Shown: positions 1 to 9,796, counted from the first letter of the stretch. The stretch is 64,000 nt of DNA from Quatrionicoccus australiensis (GCF_020510525.1 NZ_CP075188.1:4030001-4094000), one strand, 5' to 3'. Translations and numbers: made by a program. Notes: generated by a model from the sequence alone, not told the origin.

Positions 1-338
1 ACGCCAAGGTCAATTTCATCCGCCTGCAGGCCGCCAACGATGCCGGCAATCTCGACGACATCCGGGAATTCACGTCGCCCGAGATGTTTGCCGAGATCAA
101 GCTGGGCATGGCCGACCGCGGTGCTGAAAAGCAGGAAACCGATGTCGTCCAGCTCAACGCCGAAGTCCTCGACGTTGCCGAAGAAGCCAGCCGTTACGTC
201 GTCAGCGTGCGCTTCACCGGCCTGATCCGCGAGGAAAAGAACGCCGCACCGGAAGCCTTCGACGAAATGTGGCACATGACCAAGCCGCGCAGCGGCAATG
301 GCGGCTGGGTGCTGGCCGGTATCCAGCAAGTCCAGTAA
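1..338 (+). CDS. Tim44-like domain protein, C-terminal part (5' end outside window)
   Basis: The frame is open from base 3 to the TAA at 336-338 and gives about 111 residues. It starts AKVNFIRLQAANDAGNLDD and contains the VVSVRFTGLIREE and EMWHMTKP segments. This matches the C-terminal Tim44-like (NTF2-fold) domain of a bacterial inner-membrane protein that usually has an N-terminal signal or Gly/Ala-rich region and a membrane span, both of which lie outside the window. The cellular role of the bacterial family is not well defined. A good rho-independent terminator follows the stop by about 20 bases. The family call comes from recalled sequence similarity. Confidence 0.75.
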   Translation, partial: AKVNFIRLQAANDAGNLDDIREFTSPEMFAEIKLGMADRGAEKQETDVVQLNAEVLDVAEEASRYVVSVRFTGLIREEKNAAPEAFDEMWHMTKPRSGNGGWVLAGIQQVQ

Positions 339-359
339 GACCGACGCAGCAGATGGCAG

Positions 360-392
360 AAGGCCGGCGGAGCAATCCAGCCGGCCTTTTTT
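360..392 (+). terminator. Rho-independent terminator after the Tim44-like gene
   Basis: A 7-bp stem GGCCGGC/GCCGGCC (362-368 with 380-386) with an 11-base loop is followed by a run of T residues at 387-392. It lies just after the upstream stop codon and before the ribosome-binding site of the next gene. Confidence 0.8.
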
Positions 393-404
393 ACGGAGGT
401 GCAC

Positions 405-686
405 ATGGCAGCCTCAATCATCGGCGAGTTCGTCGTGTCCGTGATCGGCGAAGTCCTCGTCCAGATTGTCTTTTACTACACCGGCAAGGCGGTCGTGCCG
501 GTGATCAGCCTCGGTCGCTGGCTGACCGCCAGCCTGAGCGATACCGCGCCGCCCAGCCGGGCAAGCCGCCTGTCCTGGGTCGATGCCGCCGGGCGCCGGG
601 TGGTCAGCCTGGACGGCCAGGCGCTGGCCGGCTTTCTCTTCTACATCGCCCTGATTCTGTTTCTGGTTCTCTATTACCAACTCTAA
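405..686 (+). CDS. Small membrane protein, unknown function (93 aa)
   Basis: I chose ATG 405 because a GGAGG ribosome-binding site (395-399) sits five bases upstream; a GTG at 399 is in frame but overlaps that site. The product has a long hydrophobic N-terminal stretch (about residues 3-33), a polar middle with a short WVDAAGRRVVSLDG segment, and a C-terminal hydrophobic helix ending FLVLYYQL. Two membrane spans are likely. I do not recognise the family. The last four bases overlap the 3' end of the convergent HybE-like gene. Confidence 0.6.
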   Translation: MAASIIGEFVVSVIGEVLVQIVFYYTGKAVVPVISLGRWLTASLSDTAPPSRASRLSWVDAAGRRVVSLDGQALAGFLFYIALILFLVLYYQL

Positions 687-1195
687 CGCTTGCCGGCGAG
701 ACGGCGGAAAAAGCCGCGCCGGGAAGTGTCGGGCGCCGGTGCGGCGGGCGGGCTCGGCGGCACTGCCGATGGCATGCCGAAAATGAAGGCTTGCAGCGCG
801 TCGACCGCTATCTGGCGGGCAGCGGCCATGTCCGGGACCAGACTCATCGGCGTGATCAGCGTACTGAACTGATAGGTACCGAGTTCCTCCTCGCGCGCCG
901 CAACGAAGGGCAGCGTGCCGCCCGGCAGTTCGAGAAAGCGGCGCTGCCCGGCCGGAATCTCGCCCCACAGCGTGCCACCACCGGGCAACAGGTAAAGGCG
1001 CAGGAACCACGGCGTGATGACGACACCGAACCAGTCGCCGGCATGCCGGGCGAAGCCGAGGCTTTCGACATCCAGCGCCGGATTGATTTCCGCCATGTCC
1101 GGCTCGCCGCGCTGCCAGACGGTGCGGTAATGGGCGGCAAGCAGTGCCGCCGGACTCTCGGCATACGATACAACGGGGGAATCGGCCTGGTTCAT
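683..1195 (-). CDS. HybE-family [NiFe]-hydrogenase assembly chaperone-like protein
   Basis: The 170-residue product starts at ATG 1195 and carries the features of the HybE family: an INPALDVESLGFARH segment near residues 37-51, a VVITPWFLRLYLLPGG segment at 58-73, and GTYQFSTLITPMSLVPD at 106-122. The family helps mature the large or small subunit of uptake [NiFe] hydrogenases and may monitor their Tat signal. The last 30 residues are Pro-rich then basic (RRGFFRRLAGKR), which is not typical of the core domain. No hydrogenase gene is in the window, so the partner is unknown. Confidence 0.7.
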   Translation of the reverse strand: MNQADSPVVSYAESPAALLAAHYRTVWQRGEPDMAEINPALDVESLGFARHAGDWFGVVITPWFLRLYLLPGGGTLWGEIPAGQRRFLELPGGTLPFVAAREEELGTYQFSTLITPMSLVPDMAAARQIAVDALQAFIFGMPSAVPPSPPAAPAPDTSRRGFFRRLAGKR

Positions 1196-1254
1196 CAGCG
1201 GCAAGCGACACGGATTAAAGCCGGCATTCTCCGCCGACTTGGCGACGCTGCCAA

Positions 1255-2739
1255 TCAGCTCGAGCAGCTGACCGCGAGTCCGTTCGCCCAGTCCGGCGGC
1301 AAGGCAGCGTAAGCCTCGAACTCCGGCTGTTCGTCGTAAGGCCGGCGCAGGCAGGTGAGCAGGCGCTGCACTTCCGAAAAGTCGCCAGTCTTCGCTTTGC
1401 GGATCGCCACTTCGGCCAGCCAGTTGCGCAGCACGTACTTCGGACTGGCCGCCCGCATCGCCGCCTGCCGCTCGGCATCCGGCCACGGTGTCTGCGCCAG
1501 GCGAGCGCGCCACTCGGCGAGCCAGGTATCGCAAGCGCTGCGGTCGACGAACAGGTCGCGCAAGGGGGCGTCGGTTTTGGCCATATTTTCGCGGTCGACC
1601 GTTGCCGGCAATTTCGCCAGCGAACGGAAGAACAGCGTGAAGTCGGGACGGTGCTGCTGCAGGAAACCGAAGGTTTCGCCGATGAAGTCCTCGTCGTCGG
1701 GCAAACCGTCGCGCAGACCGAGCTTGGCGCGCATCAGTTGCTCGAACCTGCCTTCGAAGGCCGGGCCGTAATGCTCGTCGACCGCGGCCTTGCACTGCGC
1801 CGGCCGGCCGATCAGCGGCAGGAAGGCATCGGCCAGGCGATAGAGATTCCACTGCCCGATATGCGGCTGATTGCGGTAGGTATAGCGTCCCTGGTCATCG
1901 GAGTGATTGCAGATATGGCCGGGGTCGAAGGCTTCCATGAAACCGAACGGGCCGTAATCGAGGGTCAGGCCAAGAATCGACATGTTGTCGGTGTTCATCA
2001 CGCCATGCATGAAGCCGACCGCCATCCAGTGCGCGATCATCTCGCCGGTACGGCGCGCCACGTCGGCGAGCAGCGCGGCGTAGGGGTAGTCCGCGTCACG
2101 GCACGCCGGGCGGAAGGTGTCGATCACGTAATCGGCCAGTTGCTTCAATTCAAGCTGCCGGTCACGTGAGGCCCAATGTTCGAAGGAGCCGAAACGCACG
2201 AAGCCGGGCGCGACGCGGGCGACCACAGCCGCTGTTTCGATCTGCTCGCGGCGCACCGCCTGGTCGCCGCCGACGATGCACAGGGCGCGCGTCGTCGGAA
2301 TGCCAAGCCCGGCCATCGCTTCGGAACAGAGAAACTCGCGGATCGACGAGCGCAACACGGCGCGACCGTCGGCGCCACGCGAATAAGGCGTACGGCCCGC
2401 TCCCTTCAACTGGATTTCCCAGTGTCCATGCTCGTTGCGCAGGCCGCCAAGCAGATGCGCCCGGCCGTCGCCCAGCTGGCCCGCCCAGACGCCGAACTGG
2501 TGTCCGGAATAGACGGCGGCCAGCGGTTGACTGCCCGGCAGCAGACGATTTCCGGCGAAGATTTCGGCGAACTCCGGGCTGTTCAGCAGCTCCGCTTCCA
2601 GACCGACCAGCCCGGCCACTTCATCGCTGATCGCGACAACATGCGGGTTGCTCAGGGGCTGCGGCGCCAGACGGGTGTAGAAGGCCTCGGGCAGGGCGGC
2701 AAAACTGTTGTCGAAACGGGGCGAGGCAGGTGCGTTCAT
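1255..2739 (-). CDS. selO: Protein adenylyltransferase SelO (YdiU family)
   Basis: SelO is a pseudokinase-fold enzyme that transfers AMP from ATP to Ser/Thr/Tyr of target proteins, a role linked to redox stress. The 494-residue product is close to the usual 480-500. Visible motifs are the nucleotide-binding [12 protein letters not shown] (lysine near residue 112), a Gly/Arg-rich [20 protein letters not shown] helix, the catalytic HGVMNTDN (245-252) and [11 protein letters not shown] (261-271), and the C-terminal VSCSS. The ATG at 2739 begins the conserved [13 protein letters not shown] region after only eight residues; longer in-frame starts would run into the divergent promoter region. It is divergent from the EAL gene. 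Confidence 0.93.
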   Translation of the reverse strand: MNAPASPRFDNSFAALPEAFYTRLAPQPLSNPHVVAISDEVAGLVGLEAELLNSPEFAEIFAGNRLLPGSQPLAAVYSGHQFGVWAGQLGDGRAHLLGGLRNEHGHWEIQLKGAGRTPYSRGADGRAVLRSSIREFLCSEAMAGLGIPTTRALCIVGGDQAVRREQIETAAVVARVAPGFVRFGSFEHWASRDRQLELKQLADYVIDTFRPACRDADYPYAALLADVARRTGEMIAHWMAVGFMHGVMNTDNMSILGLTLDYGPFGFMEAFDPGHICNHSDDQGRYTYRNQPHIGQWNLYRLADAFLPLIGRPAQCKAAVDEHYGPAFEGRFEQLMRAKLGLRDGLPDDEDFIGETFGFLQQHRPDFTLFFRSLAKLPATVDRENMAKTDAPLRDLFVDRSACDTWLAEWRARLAQTPWPDAERQAAMRAASPKYVLRNWLAEVAIRKAKTGDFSEVQRLLTCLRRPYDEQPEFEAYAALPPDWANGLAVSCSS

Positions 2740-2848
2740 GGCGATCGGGACGGGTACGTTGGCGGGAGTATGTAGAGGTAGAGTACAAATTCGGCCCGGC
2801 GTTCCCGGCTGATGCATAATCGCAGCACGCAATCCGGCAAGGCAGCGC

Positions 2849-4054
2849 ATGATGGACCAACTCCCCCGCGAACATTTTCCGGCCGCCTGTACCGTGTTCG
2901 GCATCGACGAACCGGGCGATTCGGCCTATGCCATCGAAAGCGGCAGCGTCGAAGTACTGGCGGCGCCCGATCAGCAGCGCGTTGCCATCCTTGGCGTCGG
3001 CGAACTGTTCGGCGAAGTCGCGCTGCTCGACCACCTGCCGCGTACCGCCACGGTCCGCACGCTGGAGCCGACCACCCTGGTCCGCATCGAACGCCAGCAT
3101 GTCAATGAACTGCTCAAGCGCAGCGACCCGGTCATCCGTCACCTGCTCGAACTGCTGCTGCGGCGCTTCCGCAGCAAGAACAGCGAACACCCGGACGAAA
3201 GTTCGACGCCGGCCGGCAGCGATGACCGCACCTGCGCCCTGCGTACCCTGGCCCTGACCCGCGATCTGGCGCACGCCCTCGATTTCGACCAGCTCGAGCT
3301 GTATTACCAGCCGCTGATCAGCTTTTCGCGGCGCAATCTGGTCGGCTTCGAAGCCCTGGTCCGCTGGCGCCACCCGACGCTGGGCATGATCATGCCGCTC
3401 GAGTTCATCGGTCTGGCCGAACGCACCGGGCTGATCCACAAGCTGGGCGCCTGGGTATTGCAGCGCGCCGTCGCCGACTGGGCCGGCCTGCGCCAGCACT
3501 GCCAGCCCGACGGCGGCCTGCCGCCCTTTGTCAGCGTCAACCTGTCGGCCGATGAACTCGGCGACCTCGGCATCGTCGAGCGCATCCGTTCACTGCTCGC
3601 CAGCCATGCCATGCGGCCGCACGAACTGAAGATCGAGCTGACCGAAACCGTCATCATCGAAGATAGAAACACCATCAGCCAGGTGCTGGAGCAACTCTCG
3701 GCGCTCGGCATCGCGATCGCGCTCGACGACTTCGGCACCGGTTACGCCGGCCTGGAAACGCTGAAAAGCCTGCCCATTTCGTGCCTGAAGATCGACAAGA
3801 ATTTTGTCCAGGAAATCGACAGTTCGCTGCGCAGCCATGAAATCGTGCTCACCGCCATCCAGCTTGCCGCCTCGCTCGGCATCAGCACCATCGCCGAAGG
3901 CATCGAGGATGAGGCGACCTTCCGCCGCCTCGACGCCATGGGCTGCGACGTTGCCCAGGGCTATTACTTCGCCCGGCCGATGCCGGCCGCGGCCGTCGCC
4001 GGCTGGCTGAAACAGTCGATTCACGAAGGAAAATGTGCCGCCGCGGCGGGTTGA
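2849..4054 (+). CDS. Cyclic-nucleotide-binding domain + EAL phosphodiesterase
   Basis: Residues 1-110 form a CRP-type cyclic-nucleotide-binding fold with the phosphate-binding cassette [20 protein letters not shown] (51-70). A short linker leads to an EAL domain (about 135-395). The catalytic signatures are intact: EAL at 168-170, the metal-ligand segment [31 protein letters not shown] and QGYYFARPM. The EAL domain should cleave c-di-GMP to pGpG, with the N-terminal sensor tuning it. There is no DNA-binding domain, so this is a cytoplasmic enzyme rather than a transcription factor. The stop codon lies inside the GTTGACCGCTGGC word shared with two other genes in the window. Confidence 0.9.
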   Translation: MMDQLPREHFPAACTVFGIDEPGDSAYAIESGSVEVLAAPDQQRVAILGVGELFGEVALLDHLPRTATVRTLEPTTLVRIERQHVNELLKRSDPVIRHLLELLLRRFRSKNSEHPDESSTPAGSDDRTCALRTLALTRDLAHALDFDQLELYYQPLISFSRRNLVGFEALVRWRHPTLGMIMPLEFIGLAERTGLIHKLGAWVLQRAVADWAGLRQHCQPDGGLPPFVSVNLSADELGDLGIVERIRSLLASHAMRPHELKIELTETVIIEDRNTISQVLEQLSALGIAIALDDFGTGYAGLETLKSLPISCLKIDKNFVQEIDSSLRSHEIVLTAIQLAASLGISTIAEGIEDEATFRRLDAMGCDVAQGYYFARPMPAAAVAGWLKQSIHEGKCAAAAG

Positions 4055-4062
4055 CCGCTGGC
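4050..4062 (+). repeat. 13-base word GTTGACCGCTGGC, copy at an EAL-gene stop codon
   Basis: The word is present exactly, and its TGA (4052-4054) is the stop codon of the cNMP-EAL gene. Other exact copies lie at 35481-35493 (+), about 32086-32098 of the plus strand read as its complement, and in mnmG near 47114. Confidence 0.6.
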
Positions 4063-4154
4063 CGTCGATCAATGCCTTGCCGGCGGCCACAATGGCTGGC
4101 TACACTGGTCAGCTTCGTCCCGCCGACCAATCCCATTTTTCGAGTATCCCGAGC

Positions 4155-4373
4155 ATGCGCCGCTATCCGTTTTCCTTCGTCGCCCTGAGCAGCCTCGGTC
4201 TGCTTTGCGCCATTCCCGGCCTGATCAGCCTGGCCGGCTTCGGCGCCAGCCTGCATCCGCTGCTTGAAGACCCGATGGCCGGGCTGGCCTTCGTCGTGTC
4301 CGCGGTCGCCCTGATCGGCTCCGGCGCCTTTCCGCTGGTTATCGAGAAACTGAAGGAAAACGAGGGCGCCTGA
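4155..4373 (+). CDS. Small two-span membrane protein, unknown function (72 aa)
   Basis: Starting at ATG 4155 the product is MRRYPFSFVALSSLGLLCAI and so on, with one hydrophobic helix near residues 6-27 and another near 42-60, then a charged tail EKLKENEGA. It resembles a small inner-membrane protein, but I do not recognise a family. An ATG at 4092 would add 21 polar residues and is less likely. No strong ribosome-binding site is visible. It sits between the EAL gene and the convergent YeeE gene. Confidence 0.5.
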   Translation: MRRYPFSFVALSSLGLLCAIPGLISLAGFGASLHPLLEDPMAGLAFVVSAVALIGSGAFPLVIEKLKENEGA

Positions 4374-4401
4374 ACGGTCGACCGCCGGGAAAAGGCAAAA
4401 A

Positions 4402-5508
4402 CTACTGCGTGCAGCCGCCGGAAACGCCGAAGTATTCGATGCGTATGGTCAGCGCCGCACCGCCGACGATGGCCAGGAAGGTGACGATGGAACCGAGCGC
4501 CAGCGTCGAGATGCCGCTGATCCCCTGACCGACCGTACAGCCCAGCGCCGTGACGCCGCCAAAGCCCATCAGCGCGGCGCCGATCAGATGGCGGGCGATG
4601 TCATCGACACCGGCAAAACCTTCCCAGCGGAAACTGCGGGTCAGCAAGGCCCAGGCCGCCGAGCCGGCAACCACACCGAGCACGCTGGCAATCCCGAAAC
4701 TCATCTTGCGGCTGGTGTCCGACCACAGCATCAGCAACTCAAGGAAATAAGCGCTCGGCGCGACGAAACTGAAGGCTTCCATGCGCCCGCTGTTGGTCGC
4801 CACGAAGCTTTCCTGCAAGGTTTCCGGATCTTCCGCCAGATAGCCGAGATGGCCACTGACATACCAGGCGGCAACGACCGCCAGGCCGACCCCGAAGCCG
4901 CCGAGCAGGTTGTCGAGCGTCCAGAAATCGCGCTTGAGCAGGCAAAAAGCGGTCAGGCCGCCACCGATGCCGAGCACGCCAAGGGCAAAAGCCGTCTGCG
5001 CCTCGACCCCGGCCGAGCGCAACAGGGCCGGCACATCCTGGCCGCCGGGCAGGACCAGCACCACCTTGTCGAGCACGCCGACACGGAAGACGCCGAGCAC
5101 GCCGCGCATCGTCATGTAGGCGACCAGGCCGAGCACAATGAAGACGACCAGCGACTTGAGGTTGCCGCCGCCGATGCGGATCAGCGTCTTCGAACCGCAG
5201 CCGGAGGCCAGCACCATGCCGGCGCCGAAGCAGGCACCGCCGACCAGGCAGGACAGCCAGTTGAAACTGCTGCCACGGTAGATCGACTTGTCGAGATCGA
5301 TCAGGCCGGCCGCATGCAGCGCGCCGGCACCGAGCACCGCAACGCCGATCGCCAGCAACCACATGCGCATGCGGCTCCAGTTGCCCATCACGAGGATGTC
5401 GGTCACTGCGCCCATGGTGCAGAACGAGGTCTTCTGGCCAAGTGCGCCCAAGCAGAAGGCCAGGGCAAAGGCGAGCCAGATGATGGCGGTGGCGGAAAGC
5501 GCTTCCAT
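4402..5508 (-). CDS. YeeE/YedE-family sulfur-compound transporter
   Basis: The 368-residue integral membrane protein has about ten hydrophobic segments and the three conserved cysteine motifs of this family: TSFCTMG (Cys30), SGCGSK, and ALGCTVGQGISG near the C-terminus. In the characterised homologue TsuA, cysteines in such motifs pass thiosulfate across the membrane, so uptake of thiosulfate or a related sulfur species is likely here. The start codon follows the queC stop by two bases (TGA-AC-ATG), so the two genes are probably co-translated. A sulfur link to queC is not obvious, and the pairing may be only positional. Confidence 0.82.
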   Translation of the reverse strand: MEALSATAIIWLAFALAFCLGALGQKTSFCTMGAVTDILVMGNWSRMRMWLLAIGVAVLGAGALHAAGLIDLDKSIYRGSSFNWLSCLVGGACFGAGMVLASGCGSKTLIRIGGGNLKSLVVFIVLGLVAYMTMRGVLGVFRVGVLDKVVLVLPGGQDVPALLRSAGVEAQTAFALGVLGIGGGLTAFCLLKRDFWTLDNLLGGFGVGLAVVAAWYVSGHLGYLAEDPETLQESFVATNSGRMEAFSFVAPSAYFLELLMLWSDTSRKMSFGIASVLGVVAGSAAWALLTRSFRWEGFAGVDDIARHLIGAALMGFGGVTALGCTVGQGISGISTLALGSIVTFLAIVGGAALTIRIEYFGVSGGCTQ

Positions 5509-5510
5509 GT

Positions 5511-6185
5511 TCAGGCCGCGTAGTGCGTCGGATCGGCCACCCCGGCCGCGGCAAAGCCTTCGGCGCGCAGGCGGCAGGAATCGCATTCGCCGCAGGCGCG
5601 GCCGTCGGCATCGGCCTGGTAGCAGGAAACGGTGAGGCCGTAATCCACGCCGAGCGCCGTGCCGGTCTGGATGATCTGCGCCTTGGAGAGGTCGATCAGC
5701 GGCGCGTGGATGCTCAGCTTGACGCCCTCGACGCCGGCCTTGGTCGCCAGATTGGCCATTTTCTCGAAGGCGGCGATGTACTCGGGCCGGCAATCCGGGT
5801 AGCCGGAGTAGTCGACCGCATTGACGCCGACGAAGATGTCGCGGCTGCCGAGCACCTCGGCCCAGGCCAGGGCGAGCGAAAGCATGATGGTATTGCGCGC
5901 CGGCACATAGGTGACGGGAATGCCCGGCTGCACGCCGCCGGTCGGCACCGCGATGCTGGTATCGGTCAGGGCCGAACCACCGAACTGGGCAAGGCCGAAA
6001 TTGATCACGCGATGCTCGACGGCACCGAGCGCCGCCGCCACCCGGCGCGCCGCATCGAGCTCGGCACTGTGGCGCTGGCCATAGTCGAAGGACAGGCAGT
6101 AGCAGTCGAAGCCCTGGCTTCTGGCCAGCGCAACACAGGTGGCGGAATCGAGTCCGCCGGAAAGAAGGACGACAGCAGGTTTCAT
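5511..6185 (-). CDS. queC: 7-cyano-7-deazaguanine synthase QueC
   Basis: QueC converts 7-carboxy-7-deazaguanine to preQ0 with ATP and ammonia, a step in queuosine tRNA modification. The 224-residue product has the N-terminal PP-loop [10 protein letters not shown], the [18 protein letters not shown] segment, the [14 protein letters not shown] substrate region and the C-terminal zinc-binding cysteines in [14 protein letters not shown]. Length and motifs fit an active enzyme. Its usual partner queE is 3 kb upstream on the same strand, separated by two c-di-GMP genes. Confidence 0.96.
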   Translation of the reverse strand: MKPAVVLLSGGLDSATCVALARSQGFDCYCLSFDYGQRHSAELDAARRVAAALGAVEHRVINFGLAQFGGSALTDTSIAVPTGGVQPGIPVTYVPARNTIMLSLALAWAEVLGSRDIFVGVNAVDYSGYPDCRPEYIAAFEKMANLATKAGVEGVKLSIHAPLIDLSKAQIIQTGTALGVDYGLTVSCYQADADGRACGECDSCRLRAEGFAAAGVADPTHYAA

Positions 6186-6277
6186 GTTGAGGCAGAAAAA
6201 AACGGAACAGCCGCGATTGTGCCGGCATCCGGCCCATCCTGCAGCAGGATTTTGCCCTTCGGCTCATGCCGAAGCGG

Positions 6278-8479
6278 CTAGATCATCCAGTTATCGGAGG
6301 TTTCCAGCGGTTGACCGTAGCTGGGCAGGGCTTTTTCAAAATCGGCAAAAGCAATCGGTCGACCGAACAGATAGCCCTGGAAGCAGGTGCAACCATGTTC
6401 GACCAGATAGCGGTGCTGCGCCTCGGATTCGACGCCCTCAGCCACCACGTTGAGGCGCAGCGTGTTGCCCATGGCAATGATCGCCCGCACGATTGCCGCA
6501 TCATCCGGATCGACGGCAATGTCGCGGATGAAGGAACGATCGACCTTGAGCTGTTCGAAGGGAAAACGCTTGAGATAGGAGAGCGAGGCGTAGCCGGTAC
6601 CAAAATCATCCAGCGAAAAACGTACGCCAATCTCGCGCAGTACCTGCATTTTCGCGATAACGCCCTCGACATTGTCGAGGAGCAGGCTTTCGGTCAGTTC
6701 CAGCTTGAGCAACTTGGGTTTTACACCATGCCGGCTCAGCGCGGCCTGCACCTGATCGACGAAATCCGGCTGGCGGAATTGCCGGGCGCTGACGTTGACC
6801 GACAGATAAAGCCGCTCGGTTGCCGGATTGTCGGCCCAGCGCCGCAACCGGGCGCAGGCGGTATCGAGCACCCAGGTGCCGATCGGCACGATCAGGCCGG
6901 TTTCCTCGGCGAGCGGGATGAAATCGGCCGGGCCGATCATCGCACCGTCCGGCGGCTGCCAGCGCAACAGGATTTCTGCCCCGATCAGCTGGCGGGCGCT
7001 GTTGACCTGGGCCTGCACGTAGAGCACGAACTCATTACGACTGAGCGCCCGATGCAGGCGGGATTCGAGACTGGCCCGCGTATCGAGTGCGGTCTGCATG
7101 GCGCTGTCGAAAAAGCGCACGCTGTTGCGGCCGGCATCCTTGGCCTTGTAGAGCGCGATATCGGCCTGCTTGAGCAGGGCTTCGGTAGTCTTGTCATGGC
7201 CGCAGAACAGGCTGACGCCAATGCTCGCCGAGTGGAAGTGCTGGATATCGGGACTGACCAGGAAGGGCTCGTTGAGGCTGAGCCGGATTTTCTCGGCCAC
7301 CGCTTCTGCCTGGATACCGGCCAGCGCCGCCTCGCTGCCCAGATCTTCAAGCATGACGATAAACTCGTCACCGCCCTGACGCGCCGCCGTATCGCCCTCG
7401 CGAATGCAGGCGCGCAGGCGACTGGCGACTTCAACCAGCAGACGGTCGCCGACATCATGACCGAGCGTGTCGTTGAGATTCTTGAAATGATCGAGATCGA
7501 TGATCAGCAATGCACCGTATTGCTGGCTGCGCTTGCCGGCCACCCGCGCCAGGCCGAGCCGGTTGAGCAGCAGACGCCGATTGGGCAGGGCGGTCAACGG
7601 GTCGAAAAAGGCCAGATTGTGGATTTCCGACTCGGCCAGCTTGAGATCGGAAATATCCGAGAAGGTGCTGACATAGTGGGTCAGCACGCCGCGATCGTCG
7701 CGCACCTCGCTGATCGTCAGCCACTCGGGAAAAATGCCCCCGGATTTGCGCCGGTTCTAGACTTCCCCCTGCCAATGTCCATTGGCATTCAGGCTATCCC
7801 ACATCTGGCGATAGAACACGGCATCGTGCCGCCCCGACTTCAGCATCGACGGCGTTTGCCCCATGCTTTCTTCGGCGGAATAACCGGTCAGGGTGGTAAA
7901 GGCGGCATTGACCCGCAGGATACGGCGCTCCGCATCCGTCACCATGATGGCCGCCTGCGATTTGAAAGCCAGGGCCGCGATCTGCATGTCCTGCTCAAGG
8001 CGGATACGCCAGGAAATGTCACTGGCGATGCCGAGATAGCCGATCAGTCCGCCCCCGGTATCCTTGAGGGCGCTGACTGTCAGCTCGACCGGAAACTGCG
8101 AACCGTCCTTGCGCACATACGTCCACTCGTCGTTTGCCGCCTGGTTGTCCGCCAGACGGGCGACGAAAACCCCGAAATCGGGCTGGACATCACGCGCCAG
8201 TTCAGCCGACAGCAGGCGGGCCCGCGACTCGATTTCCGCTTCAAGATGGAATATCGACGCCACCTGCTGGCCAACCACCTCGCTCCAGGCATAACCCAGC
8301 ATGCGCTGGGCGGCCGGGTTGAAGTAAATGACCGTGCCGGCCGTATCGGTGGCAATGATGGCGCGCCCGGCATTTTCGAGGATGGCATGCTGGATTTCGC
8401 AGAGCTCCGGCAAGGTCTTGCCGGGCGCCACTTCGAGCTCGGTCAGGACACAGGCGGCAGGGGGAACGCGATCAGTCAT
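6278..8479 (-). pseudogene. PAS-PAS-GGDEF-EAL signalling protein interrupted by one in-frame amber codon
   Basis: Read from ATG 8479, the frame codes for two PAS domains (about residues 25-140 and 150-240), then meets TAG at 7759-7757 (codon 241), then stays open in the same frame to the stop at 6278. The full product would be 733 residues. The codon before the stop reads GHWQGEV and the codons after read NRRKSGGIFPEWLTIS. In this domain class the missing residue is normally Trp (GEVWNRRKSG), so a single TGG-to-TAG change explains the break. The GGDEF motif is intact (RQGGDEF). The EAL domain reads EIL instead of EAL, with [16 protein letters not shown] and EGVES kept. The distal part could start at an internal GTG near 7705. 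It may be a recent pseudogene, a suppressed stop, or a sequencing error. Confidence 0.85.
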
Positions 8480-8709
8480 CGTGGTCGGCAACAAGCGGCG
8501 GGCTGGTCATGAAACCAAGCGGCAAGGAGCCTGGATGGAAAACCGGCATGCTTGATTCACAGGACATTTTCCCCCATTTCCCGGCATCAGCCAGCGATCG
8601 CCAACGATCGTCCGTTTCAACCCCGGCGAAGATACTAGCCCAGCAATGACAATGCCGCAAGAATAGGTCAGACCAATCCTTGCGGCAGGCTTCAATCAAG
8701 GGAATCCGG

Positions 8710-9072
8710 TCAATTGTGGGTCAGCAGTCCGAGCTCGCGGTCGAGCAGGGTTTCATCGCCGAGATTGAGGGCAACCAGGCGGCGCAGATGGGTAATGCTG
8801 TCGAGATCAATCTCGCGACAGGACAAACCGAGCAGTTCGGCCTGACTATGCACGACCGTGCATTCCATGCGGATGACCGGACCGGCATCGTCGAGCTGGA
8901 CCTTCAGCGTGCAGCGACTGCCGATCTGGGTGAACACCGCTGCATGCGGGCGCACCAGCGCCCCCTTGAGCGAGAGATCAAGCACCTCGACGGCCATTTC
9001 GCCGCTCGGCAAAAACAGGCTGGCTTCGGTCTGGAAGCGAATACGGGAAAACTGGCGGCGATTGCTGGTCAT
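8710..9072 (-). CDS. PilZ-domain c-di-GMP-binding protein
   Basis: The 120-residue product is a single PilZ domain. The two c-di-GMP-binding motifs are present: RxxxR as RQFSR (residues 6-10) and DxSxxG as DLSLKG (32-37). It lacks an output domain, so it probably acts by binding a partner. It follows queE by 12 bases on the same strand and may be transcribed with it. The 230 bases between it and the interrupted GGDEF-EAL gene show no further gene. Confidence 0.9.
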   Translation of the reverse strand: MTSNRRQFSRIRFQTEASLFLPSGEMAVEVLDLSLKGALVRPHAAVFTQIGSRCTLKVQLDDAGPVIRMECTVVHSQAELLGLSCREIDLDSITHLRRLVALNLGDETLLDRELGLLTHN

Positions 9073-9084
9073 GGATCTCTCCCC

Positions 9085-9723
9085 TTACTTGCCTTTCATG
9101 TTACCCCAAAGCAGCTTGTGCAGTTGCAGCTGGAAACGCACATTGAGACCGTCTTCGAGAATCCATGCCGCCAGGTCGGCCGCTTCGATGCGCCCCTGGG
9201 CCGGCGAGAAAAGCACCGGACACAAGGTATCGAGCTGGTGTTCGCGCAAGGTGCTACGTGCCCATTCATAATCGGCCCGGCTGGCGATGACGATCTTGAT
9301 CTCGTCCTTTTCATCGAGCAGGCCGAGATTTTCCCAGCGATTCTTCGCACTCTCGCCGGAGTCGGGCGCCTTCAAGTCCATTATTCGCGCCACGCGCGGG
9401 TCGACCGCTGCGATATCGAGCGCCCCGGAAGTTTCCAGGGATACGTCGTAACCGGCATCGCACAGCGCCGCCAGCAGCGGCAGACATTCCTTCTGCGCCA
9501 GCGGCTCGCCGCCGGTGACGCAAACCTGGCGAGCCGGGTATTTGGCGACTTCAGCCAGCACCGACTCGATGGTTGCCGGGGCACCGCCGGTAAAGCTGTA
9601 TTCGGTATCGCACCAGACACAGCGCAAGGGGCAACCGGTCAGGCGCACGAATACGGTCGGCAGGCCGACGCGGGAAGCCTCGCCTTGCAGCGAGTAAAAG
9701 ATTTCAGTGATTCTCAGGGCCAC
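9085..9723 (-). CDS. queE: 7-carboxy-7-deazaguanine synthase QueE (radical SAM)
   Basis: QueE makes 7-carboxy-7-deazaguanine from 6-carboxytetrahydropterin using S-adenosylmethionine and a 4Fe-4S cluster. The cluster motif is CPLRCVWC with cysteines 31, 35 and 38 (CX3CX2C), followed by the Gly-rich VTGGEPLAQ and LETSGALD segments. The 212-residue length is usual. It lies 75 bases after cpoB at the end of the Tol-Pal operon, an arrangement common in beta- and gammaproteobacteria. Confidence 0.95.
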   Translation of the reverse strand: MALRITEIFYSLQGEASRVGLPTVFVRLTGCPLRCVWCDTEYSFTGGAPATIESVLAEVAKYPARQVCVTGGEPLAQKECLPLLAALCDAGYDVSLETSGALDIAAVDPRVARIMDLKAPDSGESAKNRWENLGLLDEKDEIKIVIASRADYEWARSTLREHQLDTLCPVLFSPAQGRIEAADLAAWILEDGLNVRFQLQLHKLLWGNMKGK

Positions 9724-9763
9724 AGGTAACTCTCACGCGAGTCGGCCGTCATGGCCGCGCAAC

Positions 9764-9796
9764 GGTAGCGCTCCCGCATCAGGCGGAAGCGCTGCC
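9764..9796 (-). other. Stem-loop between cpoB and queE
   Basis: Read on the minus strand, GGCAGCGCT and CCGCC pair with GCGG and AGCGCTACC around a TGAT loop, with two mismatches, directly after the cpoB stop. No T-run follows, so it is not a classic terminator. It may stabilise the tol mRNA 3' end or attenuate transcription into queE. Confidence 0.45.

Noticed and set aside
6266..8512. A long plus-strand open frame (about 748 codons) opposite the GGDEF-EAL gene
   Set aside because: It is antisense to a gene with clear domain motifs, has no recognisable domain, and is typical of GC-rich coding DNA read on the other strand. The same holds for long antisense frames opposite the EI gene (27613-29916) and the PilZ-like protein gene (59748-61964).
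8495..8709. Possible small gene between the GGDEF-EAL and PilZ genes
   Set aside because: Open frames there lack a ribosome-binding site and plausible protein composition, and they overlap the start region of the downstream gene.
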